DNA of 64,000 nucleotides from Gordionus sp. m RMFG-2023 (GCF_954871325.1 NC_088777.1:52576002-52640001), one strand, 5' to 3'. Shown: positions 1-11,782, counted from the stretch's first letter. Made by a program: numbers and translations. The notes: a model not told the origin generated them from the letters alone.

Positions 1-140
1 CACGCAATATCAACTTTTCTCTTGTTCATTGATTCATATAGTTTTACTTTTGAGTTAACAATATTCAAACTATCTAATCTCGTCTTCTTTTTTTAGACCT
101 TTATCTTACTTTTCACAGGATGGAGGTTTACACCCTGCGC
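1..140 (-). mobile_element. RTE-like LINE 5'-end remnant
   Basis: On the minus strand, near position 30-1, a short stretch reads NKRKVDI, the start of an AP-endonuclease domain. The same words occur at 15.50-15.54 kb inside a longer LINE copy. Positions 100-140 match the 5' leader of that copy at 16.13-16.19 kb (shared word tggaggttta). This looks like the 5' edge of a decayed element of the same family that runs off the window. No open frame remains. Confidence 0.5.
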
Positions 141-555
141 GAATAAATAATAAAATAACATCAATCAGCATATTCAACAGTTTATATTAGATGAGGAGAA
201 ATTTTATTAGATACCACTATTATTTTGTTAATACTTTGGTTGTACTTAAATTGATATTAAAGATAGGCAGGAATAAAATTACTATTTTAACTTCGAATAA
301 TAGACGGATGTCGGTAAAATCCGAGTATATAACAAATTGTAAAATACAACGCAGAGTTTATTAAATCAAAAAATACTGAAAGTCTATTTATACATTGGCC
401 AAAGTACCAGGATTTAAGGGCATTACGAAAACAGCGTAAGACATACAGGTATCATTATGTTTAATCCTGCAAATAATTGTTATATTATATATCATAAAAA
501 CTATTTTTTTTTGCCTTTGTATATCATTTATATTCTATTTGTAATATACGAAAAT
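141..555. other. AT-rich intergenic, nothing recognised
   Basis: No open frame with protein-like composition, no repeat shared with the rest of the window and no RNA gene was seen in this stretch. Confidence 0.5.
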
Positions 556-1018
556 CAGGGGCGTCGCAAGCCTTCACAATCTCAGGGGGCTCAACTAAAA
601 AGATTTTTATGAGAGGCTTCACTCCCCCATACATCCCAATTTGCGGGCCTTCGGTCCGATTTTGCCTGGCCTTTGGCAGGGTTTTATATGAATACATTAT
701 ACTTTTTTAAAATTTAAAAAACAAAATAAACCTCCAGAGGAGTTTACAGTGCCTTATTATCTTGGCCACCAGTAACTCTAGAACGGGTAAGGCGTTTGTT
801 GAATCGCCATTTTTTCCTTTGCTTATCTTTAATAATCGATTCATCATGTTTGGTAGCAATGTGAGGGATTAGGGTTAGCCTAGACAATAAAGAAATCAGG
901 CAAAAATATAAATATACTATTGTTGAAATTAAACAAACATTAAAATAATGTAAAACCGGTAGAAGGGTCAATATTAGATGCATATTTCTAATAAGTTGGA
1001 GGGCTATCATCAAATAAA
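556..1018. mobile_element. hAT-like element, one end only
   Basis: The stretch begins with CAGGGGCGTCGC, which resembles the CAGTGGCGTAGC end of the MITE at 1436-1801, and it is GC-richer than its surroundings. No matching inverted end or 8-bp target duplication was found on the right, so it is probably truncated where the duplicated block at 1.04 kb starts. It contains a minus-strand open frame of 89 codons (744-1013) with a basic C-terminal half that I do not recognise. That frame may be part of the element or chance. Confidence 0.35.
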
Positions 1019-1039
1019 ATTTTTAGGGGACTTCTCAAG

Positions 1040-1865
1040 TCAATATATAGAAAAAAACCTATAACATTTGAAATAGTACATAAGATATCCAAGCAATATA
1101 AAGAATTAATAAGAATTAGAGCATGTTTGAAAGGAGATACAGAATGGAAAAATTAAGACAAAGCCTTTTAAAACATAAAGAGTGAATTAAATATAGAAAA
1201 CAATTGTTTATTGAGAGAATATCGCTTGGTGATATCGAAAGTTAAAAAATATAATTTAGCAGCGGTATATACAGGACATCAAGGTATAGAAAGAATGAAG
1301 AATAACACGAGAGTACATTTGTTGGAGGATGAATAGTGAAATAGAAGAATTAGTTAAGAGTTGTAAAACATGTAATATATGTGCTACTGTACCAAAAAAA
1401 CAGGGAAGTGGCCAGAGACAAATGTTCCATGTGAACAGTGGCGTAGCTAGAAATTTTTCTTAGAGGGGGTCCATACATATAAAATCCTGGGAGCTTCGCT
1501 CCTAAACCCTTTAACGGCTATCGGCCGGGTTTATCTTAAAAATCATAACCACATTATCGACAATATATAATAAATATATTTTTTAAATGCATGAATATGT
1601 TATTCTTTATAATAATACTACCCAGAATAATTTCAATAGTAATATAATATCCTTCCACAAACATCAATACCAGAAAAATATAAATATTAATGGTATTTAA
1701 TTGATATAAAATCACTTTCAAGTCGTTTGAACGTATACTCTAAAAAAAATTGCTCTGGGAGGGGTTTAAACCCGAAAACCACCCCCGTAGCTACGCCACT
1801 GCATGTGAAAGAATACACGTAGATTTTTCTAGAATATGAAAAGAAAGAATATTTTATTATGATAG
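1040..1865 (+). mobile_element. Ty3/gypsy fossil, integrase part
   Basis: Nearly identical to 30.88-31.35 kb, where it forms the 3' part of a longer gypsy fossil. Integrase traces are visible, including the zinc-finger region and the start of the catalytic core. It is an old remnant with several breaks. A 366-bp hAT MITE has inserted into it at 1436-1801. It belongs to the 2.9-kb segmental duplication 1040-3900 versus 30880-33310. Confidence 0.65.
1436..1801. mobile_element. hAT MITE with 8-bp target duplication
   Basis: The 366-bp insertion has terminal inverted repeats CAGTGGCGTAGCTA at the left and TAGCTACGCCACTG at the right. It is flanked by the 8-bp direct repeat CATGTGAA (1428-1435 and 1802-1809). 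An 8-bp duplication with CAGNGGCG-type ends is characteristic of hAT elements. The duplicate of this locus at 31261-31285 lacks the insertion and shows the empty site. A minus-strand open frame of 68 codons (1687-1893) crosses the right end and is not thought to be a gene. Confidence 0.85.
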
Positions 1866-2060
1866 ATGCAGGGGAAATATAAAATGTTCCCAAAATGCTG
1901 CGTTATTTTAATTATAAAAAAGGTGTTACAAAGTAAACTTCTAAAAATTTTTTTTACCGGATTCGGAGAAATCAAAATACTTTATACCCTTAATTTACAA
2001 AATATGAATATTCAAAACTAACTATAGTCTGTTTTTAACATTATTTCTTTATAAAAAATA
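1865..2060 (+). pseudogene. hAT transposase fragment (plus)
   Basis: Plus-strand words KMFPKMLRYFN and a following KKGV then SKIFF match the core of the minus-strand hAT copy at 2548-2820. That core is the TDASNxGNxKMFP...YF...KGV...KLL region of DUF4371-type hAT transposases. The fragment is short and broken. It faces the minus copy across about 500 bp, so the two form an inverted pair, and the same arrangement recurs at 31.34-32.28 kb. Confidence 0.55.
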
Positions 2061-2359
2061 TTATTCTCCACAAAAAATACAATTTTCATATATTATGAAT
2101 ATTTTTAAAACAAAACTATTTTAACCAAAGTACAAATTAGCATAATCATTACAACAAATATCATTTGAAAAACATGATTATTTTATATAAACTTTGAAAC
2201 TGTTTCAAATAGCTTTGCCTGATCATTATAAAAATTATTAAGACAATAATTAGCTTACTACACATATACAAGCAATCAATGCCACGGATGATAGATCATT
2301 AATGAATTTTTTTTACTATGTCTAATAGGGATGCATTGTTATTTAATATAGGATATGGC

Positions 2360-2400
2360 CGATATTTTATTTTTTTTAAATATCGGTTATCAAGCTATAT
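2360..2400. repeat. Hairpin, hAT sub-terminal
   Basis: The words gccgatattt and aaatatcggt form an imperfect stem around an AT-rich loop. The same hairpin occurs at 31.84-31.87 kb, and a similar one lies near 56.39-56.43 kb after another hAT copy. It probably lies near the 3' end of the hAT element. Confidence 0.4.
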
Positions 2401-2539
2401 TATAAATTTTCCCTTCCCCGATAAAATGGCAAATCAATTTAAAAAAAATCTTTATTTTAAACTTCATAATATAATTGTTTCTTAATTATTAAGTAAATCA
2501 TAACATAAATATTTCTGTGGAAGCATTCCTTTTTCTTTC

Positions 2540-3560
2540 TGCATTTGTTAATTTTTATGGCATAAGCCAGTGATAATATAACCATTCAAAACTATAATAA
2601 TTCCTTTACTGCCTTTTGCCTTTATCCGAAACACATAAGTTAAAAGCACAATTTTTACATTTAATACTGAAGTTACAATATTCTTAAAGGTAAAAAGTAT
2701 AGACGCCGCCTTCGATTTCTCCGAATCCGATAAAAAAACTTTTAGAAGTTTACTGGAAACACCTCTTTCATTATTAAAATAACGCAGCATATAGGGAATA
2801 TTTTAAATTTCCATTATTTGATGCCTCAGTGAACCAAGATAGTGGATGATATTCCTTCAAATTTTAAGATATGTTTCTTAGTTTCAGGAACTAGAATATT
2901 TGACATTATTTATGAGGCTTTCGTTTTTCTACATATTATGCTTTCGGCTATTTTTGAACCAGGATATGTAATAAGTTTGTAGAGCAATCTGTAGATAAAT
3001 TACTAAGCGAATGTTTTATAGGGATAGATGAATGTCTTTTTGGATATTGCAGTATTACCATCATATAAATTATTGTTTTTTTGAAGTATGGTTAGATATT
3101 ATTTGGTAATTCATATTATTTAAATTAGAAATATGTTTATGCTTTATTGAATATTTTTTACATCATGGATCTCTAATATTAAATTATGTATTATCCAAAT
3201 TCCATTTAAACTACTTTCTCTATCATCTCCTACCCTCGAATAAATAGAATTCAATGTATTTTGATATAACGATTTACATTTTTTTATGTTAAACTAGTTT
3301 TTAAACTCTAGTTTATATATAATTTAAATTAATGAAATAAAATTGTGGAAAAAATGAAATATCATGAGAAACCTTTAATTATTAATTAATCAAAGGTTAT
3401 AAAAAAATATTATAATTTTAAATAATAAATTGCTTAACTTAAATAGTATGTTATATAAATTAATTTCTAAAAATTAATTATATATTTACTTCACATTTAC
3501 CTAAGAATCATTTTCATTATCAGAATCAGAGGAAGTAATAATGATTAATCATATCTATTT
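2540..3560 (-). pseudogene. hAT transposase remnant, copy A
   Basis: Read on the minus strand from 3560 downward, the parts are in hAT order. First comes a short acidic exon (TSSDSD near 3535-3515) followed by GTAAAT. Next is a BED-finger-like stretch near 3240-3120, then KHSLSNLSTDC near 3020-2985, then the catalytic-core words TEASNNGNLKYS near 2840-2800. The open piece 2790-2548 (80 codons) starts MLRYFNNERGVSSKLLK. This order and these motifs are those of DUF4371/GTF2I-repeat-like hAT transposases. Stops and shifts divide the rest. The open piece differs from copy C at 32033-32275 at only three residues, so the two were duplicated recently. Confidence 0.7.
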
Positions 3561-4610
3561 ATTTTAAAATTAAAAGATATTAAATATTATTTAAATTCTA
3601 TAAATATATAATATAATATAATTGTTAAATTAAAAATATATATAGAAATAAAATTTATATTAAAATTAACATATCAAATATAAAATAAAATATAACAATA
3701 TTATATAAAAACGGAGGTGGGATTACAAGTTCCCCAAAAACATGAGTAATTATATTTTAAAATAGTGATTTGTAGGTTTTGTTTTAAAAAATATTATTAT
3801 ATTTTAAATTAAAAAGTTTTGGAGATCGAAATAAATAATAAAAAAATTTGAATATAAATGATCATCTAAAGGAATGTTAAAAGCTTATGTAATAGTATTT
3901 TTGAAAAAATCTTAATTCAAACCTTCAATCATATGGACACCTCAATTATTTAAAAATAATTATTCAAGCCTCAAATTTATTTAAATTAAAATGCTTAAAT
4001 AATTAACCCAAGTTATTATTAAAATATCAATTAAAAATATTTAAATAATAAAAAAACCATATAATAGTGAAAACATTTATGATTTCCATCAATCTTTCCC
4101 TCTCAAGTAAAAAATTTATTTTTACAAAAAGTCAAATGGACTCTCTATATACATATTTATTATATGGAATCAAAATACTCAAATACCTAAACTATGTAAC
4201 TATGCCACAATAAGCCAATCAAAGTCACTACTCCTAAGTACAAATTACATTTTAAATTCAACAAATAAATTTAAATTATATTTAGCCATTTGAACATTAA
4301 AAGTCAATATAAAACTTTTCTCTCACCATTATTATGAGACCTCAGGAAATGATCAATACCTATTTATCCATATCTTCCTACATTTATGATTACAAATTCA
4401 TATATTTTATGTTCATATATTTTACATTCATATGTTTAACATTAGGTTTAATAAAATTTATATATATTCACAGAAAATTCTCCTTTATTTTACAGAAAAA
4501 AAGGTATTAAAAAAAATTTCTTATAATAAATCAAGATTTGTTTATTCCCGTCATACTTGACGTGTTATCCACTAGTAGTAGTGATAATAATCAAGGATTT
4601 ATTTTCAACG
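3561..4610. other. AT-rich intergenic with a Helitron end
   Basis: Up to about 3900 this stretch is shared with 32.96-33.31 kb and is the edge of the segmental duplication. Beyond that it is AT-rich without a recognisable gene. The Helitron-type 3' end at 4547-4575 is annotated separately. Confidence 0.5.
4547..4575 (+). mobile_element. Helitron 3' terminus (second copy)
   Basis: A hairpin with arms CCCGTCA (4547-4553) and TGACGTG (4558-4564), one mismatch, is followed by TTATCCA and CTAG (4572-4575), then T. A short stem followed by CTRR inserted before T is the hallmark of a Helitron 3' end. The terminus matches that at 61806-61834, where the stem is perfect. The element's 5' end was not located. 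Confidence 0.6.
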
Positions 4611-4612
4611 TT

Positions 4613-4737
4613 TATTATATTTTTACAAAAAATGATTTTATTATATTTTTACAAAAAATGATTTTATTATATTTTTACAAAAAATGATTTTATTATATTT
4701 TTACAAAAAATGATTTTATTATATTTTATAAAAAATG
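4613..4737. repeat. 26-bp tandem repeat
   Basis: A unit of about 26 bp, TTTTACAAAAAATGATTTTA followed by TTATAT, is repeated four to five times with almost no variation. It starts 38 bp after the Helitron terminus. Confidence 0.85.
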
Positions 4738-5660
4738 ATATTTAAAAACAGATATTTTAATTAAAAAAAATAGTTTATATAAGTTGAACGTACTATTAAA
4801 TTACAAAAAAATAAAATTAATTACTCAAAATTTTTTTAATCAATTGGCTAATTATTTTTTTTTTTTATAAAAAATATTTAACACTATAAGAATAGTTTTA
4901 AATATTTTTCCACTATTATGGATAATTTCTTCTGTACATTAGATTTTTTTTGACCCATTATTCTTTATTTCTTTCTTTCCTCAGAGTATTCACGATTTTT
5001 TGATTTTTTATAAAAATATTCTAATATTTTTTATTTTTACTACTTTTTGTCTTTATATTTAAGTTAAAAAAAATTTATCGTTATAATTTTGTTATCGATG
5101 GACAAAATTACTCAAATTTTAGTTTAAAAAAAAATTTAATGCTTAAAGAAAAAGAAATTTTTTTTAAATTTCTTTCTTTATTTCACAAAACAAATAAAAT
5201 AAATTTAGAAGTCACTTATAGAGTATATAATATAGATTTAAGATGCTTAAAATAAATAATATCAAAATCTCAGTGTGTAATTTACCATCGTATCTAAATG
5301 GATCCTATTTCAATAATATACCAAATATTTATACGGTTGGTATGTTAGGGGCGGGGAGCGAAATTTAGATCGTACCCTCTTACATTATCCTTCTAAATAA
5401 TTACGGGCTATTTCTTTACAATTATTATTACTATAATATAATTTTTTATTATTTTAGCCTTATATTCACTCATAGTCGTTTAATCAGTATTTTCATGATT
5501 TTTGTTTATCTTAAAACATCTTATGTAAATTTATATTCATAAATAGTGAAATAAAAATATATATCTATTATTTTGTTTTAATAAACTTTTATATTATTGG
5601 TTTTAAATTAAAGTTAACGTGCTATGACAAGTTTAAGCAATTTATTTATGATATTATTGG
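4738..5660. other. AT-rich intergenic, nothing recognised
   Basis: Homopolymer-rich sequence with no open frame that looks like protein. A slightly GC-richer patch at 5335-5385 (ggggcggggagcg) may belong to an old insertion but matches nothing else in the window. Confidence 0.4.
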
Positions 5661-6092
5661 AATCAACCAACTATTCTATATAGTTCGGAAACATGGCCAA
5701 CCAAAGAATCAGACGAGAGAAGTCTACAAACTATGGAGATGAGAATGCTGAGGATGATTGCTGGGGTAACAAGAAAGGATAAGGTGCGCAGTACAAGAAT
5801 ACTAAATAGTTTAAAGGTAGTGCCCATTAAGACTAAGTTAATGGTAAACAGACTTAGGTGGTATGGGCACACAATGAGAAGGCCTATGAACTACATAGGA
5901 AATAAAGTTGAAAGATTGGAAGTGATGGGCAAACGTAAAAGAGGAAGGCCAAAACTTCAATGGCGCCATAAAGTTAGAGCCAATATAAAGAAGTATAAAA
6001 TAGATAAAAGAGATTGTACGAATAACATAAAGTGGAGAGAGATGTTGAAGGAGCTTACCACCAGAAAAGGTGAAAGCTTTAGAGAAAAAAAA
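5661..6092 (+). pseudogene. RTE-like LINE, reverse-transcriptase C-terminus
   Basis: One open frame carries the typical C-terminal tail of RTE/BovB-like LINE polymerases. It starts with ILYSSETWPTKES (the YGSETW motif), then MRMLRMIAGVTRKDKVR, NRLRWYGHTMRR, and the basic GKRKRGRPKLQW stretch. The endonuclease and catalytic domains are missing, so this is a 5'-truncated copy, as usual for LINEs. It ends in an A-rich tail near 6090 and lies about 110 bp upstream of unit 1 of the gene array. The same family is probably represented at 15.2-16.2 kb. Confidence 0.75.
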
Positions 6093-6200
6093 GAAAAAAT
6101 TATTGGAATTTTTTTTATATATATTCTACTTACTCATTAATTAATTTATTAGATAAATTAAGTTCTTATTATTTAATTTATTATAAAATCTAAATATGCT

Positions 6201-7875
6201 ATGCTTCTATTATGGACACTGCTTAAGCTACATATAACGTCATCTACAGGTAACATTATTTTAGGTCATAATGATACACATCATATTAGTAGACTTTTGT
6301 CAAATGATATTTCCAATTGTTTACGACATCAATCGCCACTTCAACACATCTGAGTATTTATTTCAAATTAACATACACGCCTAGATTTTTAAATTTGATT
6401 TACATCAAAAAATATTTAAAATATAGAACTAACTCTTCATTGAATTTGGTCGAAGGTTTAGTTCATTTGGGAAATGCAACAAATTTTATTTATTCATGAT
6501 CCCATTTTACATTCCACTTACTTCATTCAACAACTCTACTTAAAAGATCTAAGATCAATTACTAAACCTCTTAACGCCACGGTTAAAATATATATTTAGA
6601 AAAAAGGCTCATGTAATATCTATATTTTTTTTTATTGAGGTTTGTATTTTGTAATGAAAGAGTTTTAATAGATACAAATCCTATGTTATTCGTCGCCGAT
6701 GAAGTAGTTAGAGCTGTTTAACAAATGGGTAAAAAAATAACTTGAAACATGTTAAATATGAGATATAAAAGGAAGATAATAAACCTTTTAAAATATAGGA
6801 GAAATTCGCTAGTTTAAACATTTTAATTTAAAGTACCAAAAAAATGTGAAATATTGCTTACAAAAATAATTATTAACTATAATACATATAGGTTAGTGCT
6901 ACAGCATATATTATTTTTTTCTCTTAATTATTTAGAAATAAAAACTATTTAAAGTAATTGTAACTAATTTCTCTAATTATGATTTTGCTTAAAATTTTTT
7001 AATTTACTTAGAATTGGAGGTTCTTAGAAAATAAAATATATTGCTCAGAAATATTTACTATTTATTTTATTTAAGTGCGTAAGCATGATTTTTTGAGTTT
7101 TAAAATAATAATATTATGTGTGCCTTAATAACACGGAAAATTGAATAAAATAATTCCGAGACAATTAGAAAAAAATGTAATTATGAAAATCTTATATGAT
7201 TTTTTAAAATAATCTGACAAAATTAGCAAAAATTCTTAGCTTTTAATATTTTTTATCGAATCGAAAAATTTCTAAGCATTTCAAAATAATTGTTCAAATT
7301 TACTTTTACTGGTATAAAGACCATTTTAAAAAATTATGTTAGAAGGTAAGGGGTGGGAATTTATTATGGTATAAACCAGAACCAAATGTCTCTTCTGAAC
7401 AACCATGCGTGAGAAGAATTCAGAAAGATATTGGTTAATTTATTTTTTATCATTTCCTATTATAAAGTCTACATGCTCACTTAATAGACAATAGACAATA
7501 GATAACAAATGATCCATAAAAAATTTCGCATTTGTGATTTAAAAAACCTTTGTGAGTAAATTAATGTTCACTTTAAATAAATGCATTGGCATCCAACGAA
7601 ATTTCGTTAATTTTTATAAAATTGTTAAAAAAAAATATTCAAGATATATAAAAATTAATAAAATTTATAAACGAATTATACCCATATACCCTGGCAATAA
7701 TGTAGACACTCTCACTCTTACCTTTTCACAAATTATATATATATACGTCATTCAATATCATAATAGCGAACATAGTTACAATTAGATCATGTTCGAGATG
7801 AAGCTGGCGTTAAATTATTGAGGAAATTTTTCTGTCTCACATACGAAGGTCATCATAATTAATAATTTTGGATAA
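6201..7875 (+). pseudogene. Family-1 secreted protein pseudogene, unit 1
   Basis: Remnant of the 8-exon gene that is intact at 62410-63854, and closest to that copy. Exon A (6201-6249) encodes a good signal peptide, MLLLWTLLKLHITSST. Exon B (6290-6353) is open and keeps the VDFCQM start and the phase-2 donor. Exon C (from about 6420) runs into TGA after NFIYS, and the lost frame continues one base later to KPLNAT before the donor. Exon D survives as IDTNPM near 6665-6720 and then stops. Exons E to G are not recognisable. The end of exon H is seen at 7680-7875 with stops, including the shared tail ACGAAGGTCATCA. I infer a non-coding relic. Confidence 0.7.
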
Positions 7876-8119
7876 AAATTATATTTAAGGTTTATCTAAT
7901 TTAAATATCTGTTTATTTACATTATGTCATTATATGGCACATCTATCTTTGTTAGCAAAAGTATATTTATTTTATTCCCCAAAAATAATAAATTAATCTT
8001 AAAAAATTCTTATTATTTCCGAGTTATTTAAGATTTTTTTTTAGGGGTTTCCTTGTAATTTATTATATTATATTTTAAGCTAGTATAATCTAAATTTTTA
8101 GGTACTAAAAATTAGTGTA

Positions 8120-8215
8120 GAATTGATAAGTATACAGGTGAACTTCAATAAACCTGCTTTTGGCACTATCCTGATTCTTGGCATCATTAATGGTCTAAGA
8201 AAAATATATTATTTA
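8120..8215 (+). pseudogene. Family-2 exon 1 relic, unit 1
   Basis: The words GGTGAACTTCAATAAACC and CTTGGCATCATTAATGGTCT match exon 1 of the family-2 gene at 58218-58322, but the start codon is lost. Its place downstream of the family-1 relic on the same strand repeats the unit order seen elsewhere. Exon 2 was not found. Confidence 0.55.
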
Positions 8216-9860
8216 TTGTATAATGTATATTATTATAAAATATCAATTGAGAAATCATTACAGTATCATATAAATCTTTCATTCTTTGCAATATAAATTT
8301 TTTCTATAGATTTAAATTTATTTTTTTGATTTATAAAAGATTTGCGAATTCATCTTGAAAAATAAACATCAAAATTACAAAATATTTATTTATAGAATAG
8401 AAGGTTTTTTTTTACAAATTTTATTCGATAAAATAACCCACTCAAATCTGATATTTTATACAAATATTATCCTTGGTCAGTCATTTCGAGATAAAACGTA
8501 TTTTTAAGCCGATGTTCTTGCCATGTTACAGCTAATTTATATTTATTTTCAAGTTAACTACTCAAATTAAATTTTTGCTTAATAAAATATTTAAAATTTT
8601 CTTAATTTGCATGTCTTTCTCAAGTGCTATTTAATTATTAATAAAACAAAGAATATAATTTTATTAACGATTAAATAATGGCTAATTTATGTTGTGAAAT
8701 TTTTTTTAATTAACCAAATATTATCTATATTTGTAAATAAATTAAAAATTATCTGGAAAAATGTTTAAAAAATCGCCTTGAAAAAATATTCTACCTAGAA
8801 ATGGCTTTATGCTTTGAAACAATACAATTCCCACATAAATATATTTAGTGTGAATAAATTTAATACAAATTCATTGATACCATAAGCACAGAAGAGAGGG
8901 TTGGGGGTGGGTTTAAAAAATAACAATTAATTTTTTCAATGATTGAATTTACTGGTTACCAATACACAGACCTAAAATAACTGAAGTACCTTTGTTTTGG
9001 ATATATGTACAGATCCCTGAAATAAGATATATATAGATTTAGCAATATTAATTATTACCATTTGGTTTGCTTTAGTCTATTAATATTTATAATACTTTGT
9101 TTGAAAACTCTATTTTAAGGCTAAGTAAATGCTTTTCAAAATGAGTTCCCAAACAAATCATCCCAGAAGATGGTCTATAGTATATATTTTGAAAAGCCAG
9201 TTAAGATGCCAATCAATATTATAGACCACTATAAGATTGAATGATTTAAATAAATTTATTATGGCAACCCGAGATATTGGCATGGATTATAAAAGTGTTT
9301 AGAAAGAAAAATAGATTTGGCTAGAAATTTATTGGATTTAAAAGAAAGCATTTCTAGATAGGGTTTACAACATAAATTTAATCTGGGGTGTAGACTTTTC
9401 ATTATGTCACATTTTTATCAAAATAATTTTAATATATCACTATTTTATAATATGTTCTATAGCTAATACTAATTCTTATTTCAAATTGTTGTGATATTGT
9501 ATAAATATTATGGGAAGAGGGGTGGGAACAAGAGGGAAGAATTGATATATCCACCAGGTAAAAACCTATAATATAAATAGAAATAATTATTACCATCTCG
9601 TTAAGGCTCTCAACAATAATTATCTCAAATCGTTCAAGATCATAGAATTTTTTTTTAATAGAAATATAGAAAATTAGTAAAGAGCTGGAATCAGAGTCGA
9701 TACCACAAAAAACCATTTAATTATCTACCCCTATCCATGTAAAATACAGTTCAAGACCTTCGTTTTACTGGCATTTATTGTGGGATAAAGATAATATTAA
9801 TTTTAAAAAATATCTTATAATTAGCCACATTATCTAGGTTATACGTCATTAACGAGAAAT
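8216..9860. other. AT-rich intergenic, nothing firm
   Basis: The first part continues the 3' flank of unit 1, and positions 7875-8000 resemble 63855-63990. A minus-strand open frame of 95 codons (9429-9716) has no recognisable motif, no splice context and no paralogue in the window, so I do not call it a gene. Confidence 0.4.
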
Positions 9861-10165
9861 ATCTTAAAATGTAATATCGCGAATTTCAATTACCGGGAAA
9901 AGTTAATTGGGAGAATACATATCCGCAGATGTATTATAGTGAAAACAATATCGCGAACGCGCATTACTGGTATAGAACCGCGAAAATATTTTCTAGAATA
10001 TATTATAGTGATTGTTTTAAATACAATATATTACAGTGAAATAATTGCTTCGAATGCATTATCGTGAAAAAATAACTTTGAATGTAAATGGGCGTAATTC
10101 ATCAAATACAAAACCGTGCATTATTGCGAAGTTAATACATCAAATGTATGTTTCAATAGCGTGAC
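9860..10165. repeat. Degenerate 28-bp minisatellite
   Basis: About nine diverged copies of a roughly 28-bp unit close to ATGCATTATAGTGAAAAAAT plus AACTTCGA. Examples are ATGTATTATAGTGAAAAC, AATATATTACAGTGAAAT and ATGCATTATCGTGAAAAA. The tract holds several CG dinucleotides (cgcgaa), unusual for this AT-rich window. Confidence 0.65.
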
Positions 10166-11188
10166 CCTGGGGAAGGGAATTTGTATTAAAAATACAGATC
10201 ATATGATAAAAAGATTGAAATATTTAATATTCAAATGAAAATCTCAACATGATAATATTTTTAATATAAAGTTCAGATTAATATGTTTAATTTAAAGTTA
10301 CGTGATATATTAAGATATACAATTAATATTTTAGATGTATTTAATTAATTATTTTCTCATCATTTTTAGAGTATTCAATCCATAATAATCTATATCAAAT
10401 AATTAGCAAAATAAAAGTCAATCCCATAAACAGTAATTCTTTGTCAAAATTTTATGAAAAAAATTGTAAATATTTTACATCTCAAAATTATAAATTCATG
10501 AACACACAAAAGAATATCAAAAAAATAATGAAATCAAAAATCTTTAAATAAACATTGATATTAATTTTTTAAAAATGAAATATAAATCTCTGATAAATAT
10601 TTGAATTATGATATAATTATTAAAAATTAATTAATTTATTTATAATTAAAATAAATTTATCATATACATTAAATAAAATTAATTTTAATTAAATTATCAT
10701 ATATTTTATTTAATCTTAAATTGGTTTTTAGAATAATTTGTTTAGGTAAGATAAATTTTACTTAAAATTGAGAAATTTGTGTCTAATAAAGTAAAGCATT
10801 TATCATATAAACGTTTATCTGTAGCATAGACATAACTAACCATAAACTCAATTTACCATTTTGGTATTATTACCTTATAGGCACTAGCAGTCAATGTATT
10901 TTAGTTTTAAATGTAATGGGTTTAGTGGCTAATATATACTATATCTCATAATCTAATATAAATCTGTAATCTTTGTCACTAAGCTCCTAAGATATTATTC
11001 AACAACTTTTCTCTATTATTCTTAGTTATCAGGTTTAATATAATTTATTTTTGTAACATATATAAAATGAAAATATAATTATATAACAAAATGTTTTAAA
11101 AATACCACGCCTTTTATAAAACAATATATATATATAAATTATAAATATTAATTAATAATACATTTTCAATAATCAAATAAAATATTTA
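10166..11188. other. AT-rich intergenic, 3' flank of unit 2
   Basis: No gene seen. The part next to unit 2 contains the 3' block that follows the family-2 gene in most units. Confidence 0.4.
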
Positions 11189-11623
11189 TTATAAGATCGA
11201 ATGCGTAATATCCCAAGTAGAGAACTCAGTCACGTTTATCATATTTTTTCTGTTCTCTAACAGGTGGCGTTCTTTCTTACATGCTATGCTATAAAGTATA
11301 ATACCATATTCCTTAATATTAAGGGTCAATTCATCGTAATAAATTATCAGGGTGAAGTTTGAACTATTTTGATCAATAATAGCCTTAAATATTAGTTCAT
11401 ATATGAGTTATAAAAGAAAAATGAATATAATTTTATGATTAGTTCTTAATAAAAAAAAAGATTAATTGATTAATAATAATTTTATATAGTTAAATAAAAT
11501 AATGCATAGCTTTATTACAGAATCATGTTCTTCTAAGTAAATTAGATATTCTGTGCCATTTTTGATGTCTAGAAGCTGTAACGAGCACTTAGCAGATAAA
11601 TTAGTATTGACTTTTATTACCAT
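11189..11623 (-). CDS. Family-2 small protein gene, unit 2 (intact)
   Basis: A two-exon gene predicted to encode 99 residues. Exon 1 is 11623-11519 (35 codons, from ATG) and ends at donor GTAATA. Exon 2 is 11383-11189, after acceptor TTTAAG, and ends at TAA. Both junctions are in phase 0. Visible features are MVIKVNTN at the start, a CSLQLLDIKNGTEY strand-turn-strand stretch, NFTLIIYYDE, LYSIACKKERHLLEN and INVTEFST. I do not recognise the family. No signal peptide follows this ATG. The ATG is immediately preceded by AAATTAAG, as in every copy, and a TATATA stretch lies about 30 bp upstream. It follows the family-1 gene of unit 2 on the same strand. The alternating hydrophobic pattern suggests a small beta-sandwich; this is inference. 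Confidence 0.7.
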
Positions 11624-11759
11624 CTTAATTTTTTTTAAAATTTGGTATATAAAGAATGTCGAAAATGAAGTAATATTAAAATGCTTTAATCTTAATTAAC
11701 CAAAATTATCATCCATTTACAAATATGTTATTTATCTTTTTATTTATTTTTTTCGGCGG

Positions 11760-11782
11760 TGGGAGGAGGGGGGGGGTGGTTA
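11760..11782. repeat. G-rich tract
   Basis: A run of G with few interruptions (gggaggaggggggggg). A C-rich tract lies at the matching place of unit 4 (27.38-27.40 kb), between family 1 and family 2, so it is an inherited part of the unit spacer. Confidence 0.6.

Noticed and set aside
2548-2790. A host gene of unknown function (80-codon open frame, repeated at 32033-32275)
   Set aside because: Flanking words in order and the third copy at 55.8-56.2 kb identify it as part of a hAT transposase.
7552-7785. 77-codon open frame starting MSKLMFTLNK
   Set aside because: It overlaps the decayed end of the unit 1 family-1 pseudogene and is not the family frame.
9429-9716. Minus-strand 95-codon open frame
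   Set aside because: No motif, no paralogue in the window and no conserved splice sites; similar lengths are expected by chance in AT-rich DNA.
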